DNA of 44,778 bases. It comes from PWXP01 sp964487655 (lineage in GTDB: Bacteria; Planctomycetota; Planctomycetia; Pirellulales; Thermoguttaceae). The position numbers and the translations under genes were made by a program. Where the stretch lies: NCBI GenBank assembly GCA_964487655.1, contig CAZASB010000003.1, positions 1 through 44,778 on the forward strand, written 5' to 3'. The notes under the pieces were generated by a model, which searched no databases, had not been told where the DNA came from, and saw only the letters and a list, made by a program, of their open reading frames with translations. Of the stretch, positions 37,105-44,778 are shown piece after piece (within the stretch, counting starts at the first letter, position 1; each line of letters opens with the position of its first letter).

Positions 37105-38349
37105 CTACTCGGCCTCCGATGCGTTCTCGGCCGGAGGACTCTCCACCTCGGGGGCACCCGACTCATCGTAGCGAACGGGTGGCAGGCCGTAGGAGGGCTC
37201 GGTCGCATCGGCGTCTAGATACACCTCGTCCATTTCCGTGGCGTCGACGTCGCGACGGAGCAGCAGGTAAATACAGCCGGCAGCCGTGAAAAAGTAGCCG
37301 TACAAGAATCCGAAGGCGATAAGCTTCACACAGCCTACCCAGAAAAGAATCAACCCGGCGCCAATCCTGGCGAGTTCGCCTGGATCGCTGATGCCGCCGG
37401 TAATTGCATCCATTCGGCCTTCGGTAACAGCCCAGCTTGCGGCCCAATGCGTCATGGCGATGATGCCGCCTGCAAAGTTGGAAACCAGCACCCAGCAGAT
37501 GGCTCCAAACACGGCCGCCACCGATGCGTAGAACAGGTAATGCATGGGGCGTTGGAATACATAGGCGTACGATCTGCTCAAGGCATCGAAGCCGTCGGAC
37601 CCTTCCGTACTGATGGTCGCGGCCATCAGCGGCCACCCAAAGAGCAGCCCCAGAAACAGCAGCGCCATGATGAAGCCACACGCCAAGGCGATCGGCCAAA
37701 CCAGTCCTGCGAGAATCAGCCCCAGGTCGAAGTTTGCCAACAGGGACGGAAAAAACACGCCCAGGGCACACAGCAGGATGCCAACAAGCGGGAGTACGGG
37801 GGCGAGGAAGTACGAAAGCCACTTCGACACGGCAAACCGAAATGCTTGCATGAGGCCCACCCGTTCGTCGGCCGCGAACTGCACCACGGCCACGCGCGTA
37901 ATCATCGCGCCGAACAACGACCAGACGGCCAGGCCCCACAAACCGCAAAGGGCGGTGAACACCACGGCCCCGACCGACGCTTCCGGTTGGAACACTTCCA
38001 CCAATGGCCGGCTCAGGTGATTCCAAATGCCGAAAAAGGGATCGGTCACGAATCTTGTCGGCGGCAAGTCGAGCCCCTGCCCGCTGACACCCACGATTAC
38101 GGCGGGACGATCGGGGACGGCGGCGTCAATTACGCCGAAGGGACCGGTCCCATATTCTGTCATCCAGCCGGCCGGCTCGAAAACGTGGCCCAGCAGTGCC
38201 CAGCCGGAAAACATGAGCAATACACCGGCGGCAGCCGGCAACAGCACGCGCACGTCGGCCGCGATGCGAAAGGTCCGAAAAAGGGCAAGCCAGGGGCACA
38301 CCTCGCGCCAGGCAACCGATCTCAGCGTAGCGCCGTCTTGGTCGAACAT
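37105..38349 (-). CDS. Multi-pass membrane protein (414 aa)
   Basis: An integral membrane protein with six to eight helices. An N-terminal amphipathic region ('WREVCPWLALFRTFRIA') comes before the first helix, a periplasmic loop follows (about 65-130), then a cluster of helices and an acidic cytoplasmic tail ('EVESPPAENASEAE'). It resembles planctomycete proteins of unknown function, and I cannot assign a role. The start at 38349 is supported by GGGAGGA about 8 nt upstream; the frame runs 12 codons further upstream without support. It follows the two-haem gene on the same strand after a 320-bp gap that contains an inverted-repeat element. Confidence 0.72.
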   Translation of the reverse strand: MFDQDGATLRSVAWREVCPWLALFRTFRIAADVRVLLPAAAGVLLMFSGWALLGHVFEPAGWMTEYGTGPFGVIDAAVPDRPAVIVGVSGQGLDLPPTRFVTDPFFGIWNHLSRPLVEVFQPEASVGAVVFTALCGLWGLAVWSLFGAMITRVAVVQFAADERVGLMQAFRFAVSKWLSYFLAPVLPLVGILLCALGVFFPSLLANFDLGLILAGLVWPIALACGFIMALLFLGLLFGWPLMAATISTEGSDGFDALSRSYAYVFQRPMHYLFYASVAAVFGAICWVLVSNFAGGIIAMTHWAASWAVTEGRMDAITGGISDPGELARIGAGLILFWVGCVKLIAFGFLYGYFFTAAGCIYLLLRRDVDATEMDEVYLDADATEPSYGLPPVRYDESGAPEVESPPAENASEAE

Positions 38350-38670
38350 GATTGTTTCCTCCCAGCCGTGTAAAACCGCAGCCACACCCCCAATTCGTGG
38401 CTGGCGGAGAGACCTGTGCAGATAGCACCGTATAGCCGCATAGGCTATGCAGTCTGCTGAATTATACGCCGTTCGTCACGGTACGCAAGAGACCAGAAAC
38501 ACGAATAAGATAGGCTCTATCCGTTTCTCGGTGCAGGCCGCTCCAATGTAGTAGACACACGCCGTTGTGCCGTCCACCGGGTAAATTGTGCCGTCCACCG
38601 GGTAAAGCAGTCTACACCTAGAAACGGAAGAGCCATAAGGTACGGTCGGCAGCCCGTCCAAACCGGACAG
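38350..38670. other. Intergenic with inverted repeat and tandem 21-mer
   Basis: This 321-bp region lies between two minus-strand genes. Apart from the repeat at 38513-38634 (separate entry), no gene or clear promoter is seen. Confidence 0.45.
38513..38634. repeat. Inverted-repeat element enclosing tandem 21-bp repeats
   Basis: The left arm 38513-38536 and the right arm 38612-38634 are inverted copies sharing GGCTCT...CCGTTTCT and GGTG.AG, with a few mismatches. Between them two exact head-to-tail copies of a 21-bp unit (ttgtgccgtccaccgggtaa plus a) lie at 38565-38585 and 38586-38606. No ORF. It is a possible small mobile or regulatory element. Confidence 0.65.
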
Positions 38671-39953
38671 TTATTCATTTGCGGGCCCTAAAGCAGGAGG
38701 AATACCCAACGCCGACTCCACGGTCGGCACCGGCCGGAAGTCGTCCCAGCCTTGATATTTCAGGTGGCGTCGCCCGAAGTACGAACCGTAATACGGCGCA
38801 CCGCAGTCAATCCATGTGACCAACCGAATCCACTCCTCTGGCGACAATTCAACGTCGTTGTGCCCAACCTTGAGCACCCGGACCAGATGGCTGCGGCACG
38901 ATCCGAGACTGTACGGAGCAACTGGCTCGGCGTTCTCCTTCAAATGCGAAACACCGCCCCACTCGCGGATCGCATGGACTAATTTTTCCTGAAAGATACT
39001 CTCGTACGACACGTTGAATAGCGTGGTCAAATCGTCTCGCAGGTCAAGGTCAACCTGCGGGTTCCTGCCATCATGGCAATCGACGCAGTGCCGGTCAAAG
39101 ATCGGTTGGATATCGGAAGTATAGTCCAGTGGTCGCGGTGCCGTCTCGCCCGGTTGCGCGGCCAATGGAACCGGCGTCCGTCCGGACGCCATTGCCGTGC
39201 GTGCCTCCGGGGCTTGGGTGCGATGTTCATGACACCCGACGCAGGAACGAATCTCGCCCGGCTCGAAGCTCACAAACGTGCGCATCCGTTGCACCTCCAT
39301 GAACTGCTCATCCAATGCCTGGAAAAACAGGTTTCGGCGAGCAGGCGCCTTGAAGTAAGCCGATCCATCCTCTTCAACGGGCACGATGCCCCAGAGCACG
39401 GCGACCCCGATGTGAGTATTGTGACTGATGACCAAGTGCTCATCGGATCCGTCCGCGCTGCGATCCTCATCGCGACGCGAATCGGCCTCGGCGGCCTGGG
39501 GCTTGGGAACCTGCTCCATGACCCGAAGGTATTTCACCGCGCCCGGCTTCACGCCGTTGAGTCCGCGGTATACGTCGGCCAGGAAAACGTTAGCCGTGCC
39601 CGTTGTCGGCAGGGTCGTTGTCGGCAGGGTCGTTGTCGGCAGGGNNNNNNNNNNNNNNNNNNNNNNNNNNNNNNNNNNNNNNNNNNNNNNNNNNNNNNNN
39701 NNNNNNNNNNNNNNNNNNNNNNNNNNNNNNNNNNNNNNNNNNNNTTAGCCGTGCCCGTTGTCGGCAGGGTCGTTGTCGGCAGGGTCGTTGTCGGCAGGGC
39801 CGCATCCGGCGTGGGCTTGTTGCCTTCGACGGTCAATCGGTCGGCCTCGCTCGGGGCGTCTTCAGGTTGCCCGGCAACGATACCGTGAGCAAGGGAAGTC
39901 AACGTGACGAGGATCAAAACGGCCAGCCAGCCGTATCGGGACTGTAGCGACAT
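38671..39953 (-). CDS. Secreted two-haem c-type protein, HZS-alpha-like (contains gap)
   Basis: An exported protein with two haem-c attachment motifs, CVGCH (about 39231-39245) and CVDCH (about 39076-39090). The C-terminal part ('YRGLNGVKPGAVKYLRVMEQ', 'VEVQRMRTFVSFEPGEIRSCVGCHEH'-type text, 'PIFDRHCVDCHDG') resembles the middle/C-terminal region of planctomycete proteins related to the hydrazine synthase alpha subunit. Known relatives are much longer, with an N-terminal propeller. Here a signal peptide (start 39953, MSLQSRYGWLAVLILVTLTS) and a short Pro/Thr repeat linker (LPTTT) lead directly to the haem region. The 100-N gap (39645-39744) falls in that linker, and the same 55 bp stands on both sides. 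Joining the overlap gives one continuous frame. The haem call is firm; the HZS-alpha link is by resemblance, and hydrazine synthesis is not implied. Confidence 0.72.
39590..39644 (+). repeat. 55-bp repeat, left side of gap 3
   Basis: Identical over exactly 55 bp to 39745-39799 on the other side of the N-run. It consists of a ttagccgtgcc lead followed by three 'cgttgtcggcaggg' units (LPTT(T) codons on the minus strand). The exact 55-bp length suggests a contig-end overlap of one k-mer. Confidence 0.85.
39645..39744. other. Assembly gap 3 (100 N) between identical 55-mers
   Basis: Exactly 100 N flanked on both sides by the same 55 bp. Removing the Ns and one copy gives a continuous coding frame. 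Confidence 0.95.
39745..39799 (+). repeat. 55-bp repeat, right side of gap 3
   Basis: The second copy of the 55-bp sequence flanking the 100-N gap; the next base differs from the left copy's context. See the copy at 39590. Confidence 0.85.
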
Positions 39954-40045
39954 GCTGCGACTCTTTCTGCTGCGAACCACGGGAAGTAGGATGGGTTGCG
40001 CATAATGTATTGTCAAGAATCTCCCTGTACTCCACAATCGGGGGG

Positions 40046-41431
40046 TTAATCTCTGCGCGATCCGTCGTCGGTGGGTACGCCCAGAAGACGCTGGATGGCC
40101 GCCTTCATGATGGACTCCGAACCCGGGCCTACGTGCGATGCCGACGGCTCATACCCCCCCTCCTCGAACGCCTCGGCCGTGCAGATGTAGCCAGGGCCAC
40201 AGTCGCCGTATGCAGCCACGGCCACCCAGGCGTTGGGACGCTGCCGCTGAGCGTAAAGCTGGTACTCGATCATGCTCTCGCCCGGCAAATGCACAATATA
40301 CGCATTGCCGATCTGGAGGCTGCTCAGTTCGAGGGGCGTATCCAGGCGGGCAAGAAATGCCAACGCCATGGCGCCGCTGTAGATGCGCGAGGACGCGGGG
40401 GCCTCCGTTCGGGCCATCGCTTTGCAAGCGCTGGCCGTCATCTGCTCGGGGTCGGCCTTCGGCGGGAGTTGCACCGGCTCGCGACGCCAGATCGGCTCTT
40501 CCGCCGGACGGTACTCGGTTGCGGCGATAGCGGTCTCCATGCCCTCCTGCATGCGGTCGGCCAACTGCTGGCGAATTTCCGGCGAGCCGTCGTTGTACTT
40601 ACCTGCCGTCACGTCGCCCGAACAGCCCGTGAAGTACACCTGGAACACGCCCTCCTTCTCCTGTAGCCGCTCGCGAGCCATGCCGGGAAAATCATAACTG
40701 GCGCGAGGATCGCCGTAGAAACTCTGCGGATGCACGGCATAGTAGTGCAGGCGTGCGATGGGCCGTTCGCCGTGCGCAAACGTGATTGTCTTCAGATATG
40801 GGTCGATCTTGCCCTCGGGCAATGCGGCTTGGCTCGGATTCTTGGCTCCGGCGCTAAATCGCACGACGATCTTGCCATCGACCATGTTTCGTCGCGTGGA
40901 GGCCACGCGGTCGACCTTCGCCTGACCGATGCCGATGCGGTCGCACGGTTCAAATCGCGCGACAGACGCCCGGGCAGCGTCAAACACATTGGCCAGTGCA
41001 TCGTCGATCATCGAAAGCGGGGGATGCGGGGGCGGATTCTCGGAGTTTTCTAGCAGAATCAGCGCCTCGCGCGGAACGATGGGCGCGTTATGCTGATGCA
41101 CGGTTTGCACGGCCACGTATTCGACGTTTGTTCCGACGGCCTCGGCCAGCTTTTCACGGAAAGCGGTGTGCGTGCCATCGCACAACTCGCACCAATCGAC
41201 GGCGCACAATACGTACCGCTGCCGGCCATGCTGGAGGACAACTCCCTTGGCCAGGAGCCGATGCTCGATCGTGGCCAGTGGCTTGTAGCCCGAGTAAATA
41301 GGCGTTCCCAGCGCCGGCGTTACGTCGGCCTGAAATGTAGCCACCTGAAGTTCAGCCGCCATGATCGGCGAGAGCAGGGCAAAGCAAGGCGTGATCCATC
41401 GCAGTACTCGAATGAAGAACGTAGCTGCCAT
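40046..41431 (-). CDS. Neutral/alkaline ceramidase-like secreted hydrolase
   Basis: A 461-residue exported protein of the neutral ceramidase N-terminal-domain type, widespread in planctomycetes. It has a signal peptide (MAATFFIRVLRWITPCFALL), a 'QADVTPALGTPIYSGY' opening, a candidate zinc site 'VQTVHQHNAP' with a further His in 'YAVHPQSFYGD', and 'FTGCSGDVTAGKYNDG' at the position of the ceramidase active-site loop. The true substrate may not be ceramide. The immunoglobulin-like C-terminal domain of full ceramidases is absent. The start at 41431 has GGAGG about 8 nt upstream. It is transcribed divergently from truB across 180 bp. Confidence 0.8.
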   Translation of the reverse strand: MAATFFIRVLRWITPCFALLSPIMAAELQVATFQADVTPALGTPIYSGYKPLATIEHRLLAKGVVLQHGRQRYVLCAVDWCELCDGTHTAFREKLAEAVGTNVEYVAVQTVHQHNAPIVPREALILLENSENPPPHPPLSMIDDALANVFDAARASVARFEPCDRIGIGQAKVDRVASTRRNMVDGKIVVRFSAGAKNPSQAALPEGKIDPYLKTITFAHGERPIARLHYYAVHPQSFYGDPRASYDFPGMARERLQEKEGVFQVYFTGCSGDVTAGKYNDGSPEIRQQLADRMQEGMETAIAATEYRPAEEPIWRREPVQLPPKADPEQMTASACKAMARTEAPASSRIYSGAMALAFLARLDTPLELSSLQIGNAYIVHLPGESMIEYQLYAQRQRPNAWVAVAAYGDCGPGYICTAEAFEEGGYEPSASHVGPGSESIMKAAIQRLLGVPTDDGSRRD

Positions 41432-41611
41432 CGAATGGTCCTCCAAGGGAAGGGATTGGGGAAGGTAGTAGGTACTAAAAGCCATTTCGATACCAGTCTA
41501 ACCCTTCTGGTACCTGGAAGCAAGCATGGCGTGACGCGTGCCCGACATCTGGCGAAACCCCAGCCCTCGCCCAGACTTGAAAAACTCCAGCCGCAGGCCG
41601 ACAATACCGTT

Positions 41612-42490
41612 ATGGAAAAGCTGTGCGGACTGCTGAACTTGAACAAGCCGGCTGGGGTCACGTCGCGCGACGTAGTTGACGTGGCGCTTCGGAGCGTGCG
41701 ACCGGCAAAGGCAGGCCATGCCGGCACGCTCGACCCGCTGGCCACCGGCGTCCTGGTGGTTTGCGTGGGCTCGGCTACCCGGCTTATCCGGTACGTGCAG
41801 CAAATGCCCAAGCACTACACCGGCACGTTCCTCTTGGGACGCAGTAGCCCGACGGAGGATATCGAGGGCGATATTACAGAATTGCGCAATGCGAAGGCCC
41901 CTTCGCGCGAGCGACTGGAGGAGGAGGCGGCGACCCTGACCGGCGAAATCCTCCAGCGGCCACCGGCGTTCTCGGCCAAGAAGGTGCTGGGGCAACGTGC
42001 CTATGCCCTCGCCCGACTTGGAAAGGCCGTCCGGCTGAAGTCGCATCTTGTGACGGTGTACCGCCTTACGATAGCGGAGTACGACTACCCGAAGCTGGTG
42101 CTTGAAATCGAGTGCTCCAGCGGAACTTACGTGCGTTCGCTGGGACGAGATCTGGCGGAGCGATTAGGCAACGCGGCGGTCATGTCGGCCTTGGTTCGGA
42201 CCGCCATCGGCCCATTTCGGCTGACCGAGGCGGTTCGACCCAATGAACTCACCCGCGAGAACGTGGCCACGCGACTACAGCCCCCGCTTTCGGCCGTATG
42301 TGATCTACCGCGGTTGATACTGGACGACGATGCCCTACAAGCCATTCGGTTGGGCAGGACAATTCTCCATCCGCCGGGGTTGCCCGATGCAGAAGAATAT
42401 GCCTGCCTCGACTCAAACGGCCACCTGGCTGCCATGCTGGTTCCACGCGGTCCCGATCGGCTCGGACCAGTATTGAACCTCGACGCATAG
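41612..42490 (+). CDS. truB: tRNA pseudouridine-55 synthase
   Basis: It converts U55 of the T-loop to pseudouridine in most tRNAs. The 292-residue protein shows the catalytic 'GHAGTLDPLATGVL' (D41), the 'LNLNKPAGVTS' N-terminus, 'GDITE', the 'RPPAFSAKKVLGQRAY' substrate-binding motif and 'CSSGTYVRSLGRDL'. The frame is open far upstream (to 41090), but there it overlaps the ceramidase gene on the other strand. ATG 41612 (MEKLCGLLNLNKP) is the family-like start. The usual neighbours (infB, rbfA, rpsO) are absent. A PII gene follows 72 bp downstream. Confidence 0.95.
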   Translation: MEKLCGLLNLNKPAGVTSRDVVDVALRSVRPAKAGHAGTLDPLATGVLVVCVGSATRLIRYVQQMPKHYTGTFLLGRSSPTEDIEGDITELRNAKAPSRERLEEEAATLTGEILQRPPAFSAKKVLGQRAYALARLGKAVRLKSHLVTVYRLTIAEYDYPKLVLEIECSSGTYVRSLGRDLAERLGNAAVMSALVRTAIGPFRLTEAVRPNELTRENVATRLQPPLSAVCDLPRLILDDDALQAIRLGRTILHPPGLPDAEEYACLDSNGHLAAMLVPRGPDRLGPVLNLDA

Positions 42491-42562
42491 CTGCCTTTGC
42501 CCGGGGCTTGCCCCGGCACGCGTTAGCGGGTACACTGGCAGGCTGTCTCTGGAGGGCCAAGC

Positions 42563-42910
42563 ATGAAGCTCATCTTTGCCATCATTCAACCGCCGAAGCT
42601 CAGCGCCGTGCGCGAAGCGCTTGCGAAGGTTGAGGTCTTGCGCATGACCGTTTCCGATTCCCAGTGCTTCGGCCGCCAGCGAGGCCGGAGCGAAATGTAC
42701 CGCGATAGCGAGTACACCACCATGCTGCTTAGGAAGGTGGTGCTGGAAATCGTTGTCAACGACGACTTCCTCGATCGGACCATCGACGCACTCGTCAGTG
42801 CTGCCCGCACCGGGCCGGAGGGCTCGATTGGCGACGGAAGGATTGTCGTCCTACCCGCGTGCGAGGCCATTCAAATCGACGACGGCCAGCGCGGCCTGGG
42901 AGCCGTCTGA
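42563..42910 (+). CDS. glnB: PII-family nitrogen regulatory protein
   Basis: A 115-residue PII signal-transduction protein. It opens with 'MKLIFAIIQPPKLSAVREAL' and has a T-loop 'GRQRGRSEMYRDSEYTT' with Y51, the residue uridylylated in many PII proteins. The 'TGPEGSIGDGRIVVLP' nucleotide-binding segment follows. It senses ATP/ADP and 2-oxoglutarate and controls nitrogen targets. No amtB or glnA is next to it, so GlnB against GlnK cannot be decided by context. GGAGG lies 8 nt before ATG. A GC-rich hairpin (CCGGGG-CTTG-CCCCGG, about 42500-42515) sits in the gap after truB but has no T-run. Confidence 0.9.
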   Translation: MKLIFAIIQPPKLSAVREALAKVEVLRMTVSDSQCFGRQRGRSEMYRDSEYTTMLLRKVVLEIVVNDDFLDRTIDALVSAARTGPEGSIGDGRIVVLPACEAIQIDDGQRGLGAV

Positions 42911-42921
42911 GCTTGGCCGTC

Positions 42922-43155
42922 TCAAGTAGGCGAGTTTCCACGGACTTCCTCCCTCAAGTCGCGAATTGCCGTTTCCCAGTCGAGGAATTTCAACTCGCCT
43001 TCGTCAGCCATTCGCTTTCGCTCCAGGAGTACGTCCCTGTGCCAATCGGGTGAGGGCAATTCCGCTGGACGGCGCGCCAGGTCCGTCCAAAGCGACTCCA
43101 TCAGGTCCAACTTGTCGGCAAGGGTCATCTGATCGAGCGGTAATTGGACTTGCAT
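42922..43155 (-). CDS. Orphan antitoxin, addiction-module component family
   Basis: A 77-residue protein resembling the 'putative addiction module component' antitoxins: 'LTLADKLDLMESLWTDLARRP..LPSPDWHRDVLLERKRMADEGELKFLDWETAIRDL'. Typical features are an N-terminal helical region with 'LWxxL' and a C-terminal 'W.....' tail. These normally sit just before a RelE/ParE toxin on the same strand. Here the sequence downstream on the minus strand runs straight into glnB on the opposite strand, and no toxin-like ORF is seen. GAGAGG lies 4-5 nt before the ATG at 43155. It is likely a stranded survivor of a toxin-antitoxin pair or a chromosomal antidote. Confidence 0.78.
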   Translation of the reverse strand: MQVQLPLDQMTLADKLDLMESLWTDLARRPAELPSPDWHRDVLLERKRMADEGELKFLDWETAIRDLREEVRGNSPT

Positions 43156-43214
43156 GGTTCCTCTCCAATCTCCAGAAACACAGTAAGGTCAGCTTCCAGC
43201 ATTCTACCATCGCG

Positions 43215-43344
43215 CAGGCCGGATGGGAGTCGTCCCAACCGTGTTGAACCGCGTGCGGTGAAACGCCGGCCGAAACCCTTGGCATTATTGACGAAACAGC
43301 GCAAGGAAGCCCGCAAAGCACTGTTGCGAGGAACCGCCGCATGA
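43215..43344 (+). pseudogene. Transposase C-terminal remnant (IS4-type)
   Basis: A frame ending at 43344 reads 'NRVEPRAVKRRPKPLALLT' followed by 'KQRKEARKALLRG'. I recognise this basic tail from the C-terminus of IS4-type DDE transposases. The N-terminal and catalytic parts are missing: sequence before 43215 is the antitoxin promoter region. So it is the right-hand fragment of an insertion sequence, and the boundary lies close to the antitoxin gene. Confidence 0.6.
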
Positions 43345-43930
43345 CGCCTTGGAAATAGGATTCCCACAGTAGAAAGATGCGGTGCATCCGAGCGCCGATA
43401 TCGATGCGCCAATGGTGCGTGCCAGCGTCAAAGCAATCCCGTCGCATCGCTCCTAACGTTTCTCCGCGATCGGCGACCTGCACGTGACACCATCCTTAGC
43501 GTGACGCGATCCACCTAAGTCCTTGCGGCGTAAGCGGCAGTGCCATTCGTACCGGACACCTTTAATTCCTTCACCAGGCCAATGTTGACGCTCTTTTGAA
43601 ATTCTTAGAACCGAAAGATCGCCTGAAGCCGGCGATAGTCCAACTCCGAAATGGTTACCGCGCGGTGCTTCGCGAGATTGTTCATCGTCATCCGCTGCTC
43701 GTAATTGCGTTTCCACGGGCGCGGTTGCTGGCCGCTTCTCATGTCGTAGACAGTCTTGCGACTGAAGTGTTCTGGGATAAGGGACGGGAAAGTTGGTTTC
43801 CCACAGCCTTGAGTCTAGGCATGGGGGTTTGGGCTGTCAAGGGCCTGCACCCCCTTGATTTTCCATTTCCTCCCGTTTATCCTTGGTTTCTTTGGGCAGA
43901 ATCAAATTTTCTATCCCTCTGCGGCGACCG
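43345..43930. other. Intergenic, mobile-element debris
   Basis: No intact gene was found over about 590 bp. A minus-strand stretch (43605-43691) encodes 28 codons reading 'MTMNNLAKHRAVTISELDYR', reminiscent of the start of an Rnk/GreA-like or HTH protein, then stops; I do not rely on it. The composition becomes more A/T-rich after about 43780. Confidence 0.35.
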
Positions 43931-43932
43931 AG

Positions 43933-44025
43933 TCCCAATGGCTCGCAAACCTGCTCCACCGCTTCCAAAAACAGAAATCGGCCTTCATCCCCCTTGAAAA
44001 CGGCCTCCCGGTGATCCCCGCGACG
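43933..44025 (-). pseudogene. REP-associated (Y1) transposase N-terminal fragment
   Basis: A minus-strand frame contains 'RGDHREAVFKGDEGRFLFLE' followed by 'AVEQVCEPLG', the conserved segment just after the start of TnpA_REP/RAYT Y1 transposases ('SRGNxREAIFxDDxDRxxFL'). The N-terminal 'YHV' part before it and the catalytic HUH/Tyr region after it are not found in frame. Only about 30 residues survive. Confidence 0.6.
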
Positions 44026-44300
44026 CCGCGCATCTGAGCCAGCCTTGTCGCGTGAATAATCCAAGCTTGCTGCCACTTTGTGAAGAGAGGGGCCTGATCG
44101 CCACTCTTCCGCCCTGCTTTCGCTTGCCATGTCGTCCTCAGCACTCCATTGTCCCTCTTAACAAGCAACACGAAGACCGCGCCCCCGTCGCCCCGCGGCT
44201 GTTGTTGCGCTGGCTGCTGGCTGTCGGAACCTATTTGAGTCTGGACAACCCGGACATTGACCGGTCCTGGGACAATTAAAAAACAACACGAGGTGACATT

Positions 44301-44778
44301 GTGGAAGTAAAAATGGCCGACCTGCCCGGCGTGGGCAAAAAAATCTCTTTTCAGACCGCAGAAAAACAAAAAATCGTGGTCATTATCCATCACTCCGGCA
44401 AACGGGATCTGTATTTTTTTCAGGATACCGACGAAGATGAGGCAGATTATTTTCTGACGTTGACATCCGAAGAAACCCGGGAATTGGGTGCCCAGCTCCT
44501 GGGGGCCGCATACCATCCGGTGGATGACGATAACATGCAGATCTTTCAGAAACAGTTGGTCATGGAATGGATCAAGCTCACCCCAGGATCCCCGTTTGTG
44601 GACAAACAGATTGCCGAATCCCGGATCCGCACCCACACCGGGGCCTCCGTCATTGCGGTCATGCATGGCGATGACATGACCGTGAGTCCGGATATCAGTG
44701 TGGTGCTCAAAGCCGGGGACACGGTCATGGCAGCCGGAAAAAGAGATCAGATCCGGCGGTTTGACGCCATGGCCAAGG
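44301..44778 (+). CDS. RCK/TrkA-C cation-transport regulatory protein (partial)
   Basis: A frame that runs off the right end (159 codons visible). The N-terminal part is 'VEVKMADLPGVGKKISFQTA...KIVVIIHHSGKRDLYFF', and the C-terminal part 'GSPFVDKQIAESRIRTHTGASVIAVM...ISVVLKAGDTVMAAGKRDQI' is a TrkA-C (RCK_C) domain. The combination resembles KhtT-type regulatory subunits of K+/H+ antiporters, whose transporter gene usually follows downstream. The GTG start at 44301 has GAGGTG 5-6 nt upstream. Codon use (AAA, TTT, GAT, GGC, CCG) differs from the planctomycete genes and looks deltaproteobacterial. It may be transferred or part of a chimeric contig. Confidence 0.78.
   Translation, partial: MEVKMADLPGVGKKISFQTAEKQKIVVIIHHSGKRDLYFFQDTDEDEADYFLTLTSEETRELGAQLLGAAYHPVDDDNMQIFQKQLVMEWIKLTPGSPFVDKQIAESRIRTHTGASVIAVMHGDDMTVSPDISVVLKAGDTVMAAGKRDQIRRFDAMAK

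Noticed and set aside
42500..42515. GC-rich hairpin between truB and glnB as a terminator
   Set aside because: No T-run follows the stem on the plus strand.
43605..43691. 28-codon minus-strand frame resembling an Rnk/GreA-like N-terminus
   Set aside because: Too short, stops at once and the resemblance rests on about ten residues.
44052..44279. 75-codon plus-strand ORF ending just before the RCK regulator
   Set aside because: It overlaps the transposase-fragment region, has unusual composition and no recognisable motif.

Overview
The window is GC-rich bacterial DNA that reads as a planctomycete (Planctomycetota, Pirellulales-like) metagenome contig. The reasons are the gene families present: a large secreted protein with HEAT/TPR-like and PQQ-type propeller repeats, a two-haem protein resembling the hydrazine synthase alpha family, a ceramidase-like hydrolase, 'CPNGH/CPKC' zinc-ribbon proteins, a double-ACT protein of a type common in planctomycetes, and lipoprotein redoxins. 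No rRNA, tRNA or CRISPR array was seen. Three runs of exactly 100 N (13741-13840, 15858-15957, 39645-39744) are scaffold gaps, and each cuts a gene.

Layout. 463-2580 is a signal peptide peptidase (sppA). 2702-3095 (-) is a decayed modC that keeps only its two ends. 3451-8891 (-) is the most distinctive locus: a WXG100-like protein of 90 aa, a 208-aa coiled-coil protein, a second WXG100-like protein of 80 aa, and a 1331-aa two-pass membrane FtsK/SpoIIIE ATPase. I read it as a minimal, divergent type VII-like secretion locus. 9351-11730 holds argC and argJ (arginine synthesis), facing cysK (11743-12702, -). 13076-14583 (-) is a S41 C-terminal processing protease broken by a gap. 15024-23374 (+) runs site-2 protease, giant propeller protein, PolX. 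23525-27659 holds a hot-dog thioesterase, a double-ACT protein, two divergent zinc-ribbon proteins and an HD phosphohydrolase. 27870-34503 (-) runs a very large multi-pass membrane protein, aspS and a thioredoxin-fold lipoprotein without cysteines. 35207-36904 (+) is a PAS-GAF-receiver signalling protein. 37105-41431 (-) holds a membrane protein, a two-haem protein and a ceramidase-like hydrolase. 41612-42910 (+) holds truB and a PII protein, followed by an orphan antitoxin.

The last 1.6 kb differs from the rest. It carries a transposase tail, a fragment of a REP-associated (Y1) transposase, and then a partial RCK/TrkA-C cation-transport regulator whose codon use (AAA, TTT, GAT, CCG) is unlike the planctomycete genes. 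This is either a recent insertion or a chimeric contig junction.

Non-coding structure of note: two identical 120-bp palindromic elements in opposite orientation (9079-9198 and 27717-27836); a 145-bp terminal-inverted-repeat element at 34594-34738; a third inverted-repeat element enclosing a tandem 21-mer (38513-38634); a 'cttccaa' minisatellite (10430-10500); and a 55-bp sequence repeated exactly on both sides of the third gap, which looks like an assembly-graph overlap rather than biology.
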